DNA from: Bacteroidota bacterium
GTDB lineage: Bacteria > Bacteroidota > Bacteroidia > Flavobacteriales_D > Crocinitomicaceae
Length of the DNA stretch: 64,000 bases
Direction of reading: 5' to 3'
Assembly: GCA_016192075.1 (NCBI GenBank)
Contig: JACPUU010000012.1
Location: 62,001-126,000, forward strand
The translations under genes were made by a program, and so were the position numbers. Position 1 is the stretch's first letter. The number at the start of each line of letters is the position of its first letter. Below the pieces are notes generated by a model, which saw only the letters and a program-made list of their open reading frames with translations, did not search any database and was not told where the DNA came from. This document shows, piece after piece, positions 63,195-64,000 of the stretch.

Positions 63195-64000
63195 CTAATG
63201 ACCAAAGATACGAGACAGCTGGTTTTGAAGTTCCACTCCCCGCACATTGGTAGCAATAATTTTGCCTTCAGCATCAATGAGTACGGTAAACGGAATGCTC
63301 TTAACACCATAATCCATAGCTGCAGCACATTGCCAGCCCCTGAGGTCTGACACATGGTTTGGCCAGATCAGTCCGTCTGCTTCAATTGCTGCTTTCCATT
63401 TGGCGGCATCGGTTGATTTATCCAATGAAACGCTGAAAACTTCAAAACCGTCAGCATTGTATTTTTTATACATCGCCACCACGTTTGGATTTTCACGCCG
63501 GCATGGGCCGCACCACGACGCCCAGAAATCAATCAGTACCACTTTTCCTTTCAGATCAGATAAACGCAATGTATCTCCGTTCACACCCGGCAATGCTATT
63601 TCTTTAGCCGGATTACCGGGTTGTAAAAATGCTTTGGCTTCACGTTCACGTTGTAATTGTGCACCGTGCGTCACCGCATTTTGGACAGACGGTGAGGTAG
63701 GAAATGCCAGCGCAAGTAAATCAATCACGCCTTTGTACAAGTCCCATTCTTTTTCAGGATCAATAGCACTGAGTGTTACAATAAGTGCTGCTGATCGCTG
63801 ATAGGTGCTGATGAATGCATTGCGGTATCCGTAAAACAATTCTGCTTTTGGTTTAAAAACGGCATCTACCTCGGCCTGTTTGGTGGGGTCTGCCATAATC
63901 ACATTGCGTAGTGAATCTTCAAAACTTTTGAAATCATAAAACTGACGCAGAAATTCATTCATAGCTACCGACTGCGGTGAATTGATAATGCTTGAAAACT
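63195..64000 (-). CDS. TlpA-family thioredoxin-like protein (cut by window end)
   Basis: The frame is open to the right edge with no stop, so the N-terminus is missing from the window. About 268 residues are seen. The C-terminal 140 form an AhpC/TSA-TlpA domain with FWASWCGPCRRENPNV (CGPC active site), DKSTDAAKWKAAIE and the cis-Pro segment GVKSIPFTVLIDAEGKI. The helical N-terminal part (FYDFKSFEDSLRNVIMADPT) resembles the region before the thioredoxin domain in exported Bacteroidota thiol-disulfide proteins. It is expected to be periplasmic and to reduce or isomerise disulfides. Confidence 0.85.
   Translation of the reverse strand, partial: FSSIINSPQSVAMNEFLRQFYDFKSFEDSLRNVIMADPTKQAEVDAVFKPKAELFYGYRNAFISTYQRSAALIVTLSAIDPEKEWDLYKGVIDLLALAFPTSPSVQNAVTHGAQLQREREAKAFLQPGNPAKEIALPGVNGDTLRLSDLKGKVVLIDFWASWCGPCRRENPNVVAMYKKYNADGFEVFSVSLDKSTDAAKWKAAIEADGLIWPNHVSDLRGWQCAAAMDYGVKSIPFTVLIDAEGKIIATNVRGVELQNQLSRIFGH

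Overview
This window is a stretch of chromosome from a Bacteroidota bacterium, most likely of the order Flavobacteriales; I cannot fix the family. The signs are two proteins with C-terminal type IX secretion (T9SS) sorting domains, a TonB-dependent receptor with a carboxypeptidase-regulatory N-terminal domain, BshA for bacillithiol, a GlsB/GlsA pair for glycine lipids, and at least twelve upstream boxes matching the Bacteroidota -7 promoter element TAnnTTTG. Shine-Dalgarno sequences are mostly absent. Intergenic regions carry palindromes and low-complexity repeats of a kind common in this phylum. I saw no rRNA, tRNA, CRISPR array, prophage or integrative element. The only mobile-type gene is a REP-associated tyrosine transposase.

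Layout. 1-10 kb: the end of an unknown gene, gyrB, a repeat-rich gap, a GNAT acetyltransferase, a tandem pair of duplicated lipoprotein-like genes, a membrane protein, a MazG-like pyrophosphohydrolase, a 1085-residue membrane sensor with a SpoIIE phosphatase, and rplS. 10-18 kb: a flavoprotein disulfide-reductase relative lacking the redox cysteines and coupled to a small secreted protein, a YkgJ-type cysteine-cluster protein, a SiaB-type kinase, bshA, and a GH3 glycosidase fused to a serine beta-lactamase domain. 18-25 kb: an operon of a small membrane protein, mutL, two rhomboid proteases and an EEP-fold hydrolase, then truA and the RAYT unit flanked by REP-like palindromes. 25-35.5 kb: an SDR protein with an N-terminal zinc finger and an altered active site, a lipoprotein, a CASTOR/POLLUX-type channel, a TonB-dependent receptor, a T9SS cargo protein, and an RNase H with two viroplasmin domains coupled to a START-domain protein.

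35.6-46.4 kb: a tetR-tolC-hlyD-RND efflux operon, a LOG-family protein, a DUF4249-like lipoprotein and the glycine-lipid genes. 46.6-56.3 kb: pruA, apaG, a T9SS-sorted alpha/beta hydrolase, an ABC exporter (ATPase and permease) coupled to a CPBP protease, and three secreted proteins of unknown role. 56.3-64 kb: nadA, menA, trmD, a periplasmic TonB-domain protein, a lipoprotein, two small membrane proteins, a cold-shock protein, a 0.8 kb gap full of hairpins, lpxH, and a TlpA-type thioredoxin cut by the window end.

Most genes are core housekeeping or envelope functions. The most unusual observations are the zinc-finger SDR with Thr in place of the catalytic Tyr, the cysteine-less lipoamide-dehydrogenase-like flavoprotein, the RAYT/REP unit, the two-viroplasmin RNase H, the tandem lipoprotein pair in which one copy has lost its lipobox, the SpoIIE/SiaB pair, and the large nested hairpins at about 62 kb. 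I did not find a convincing, wholly new multi-gene system.
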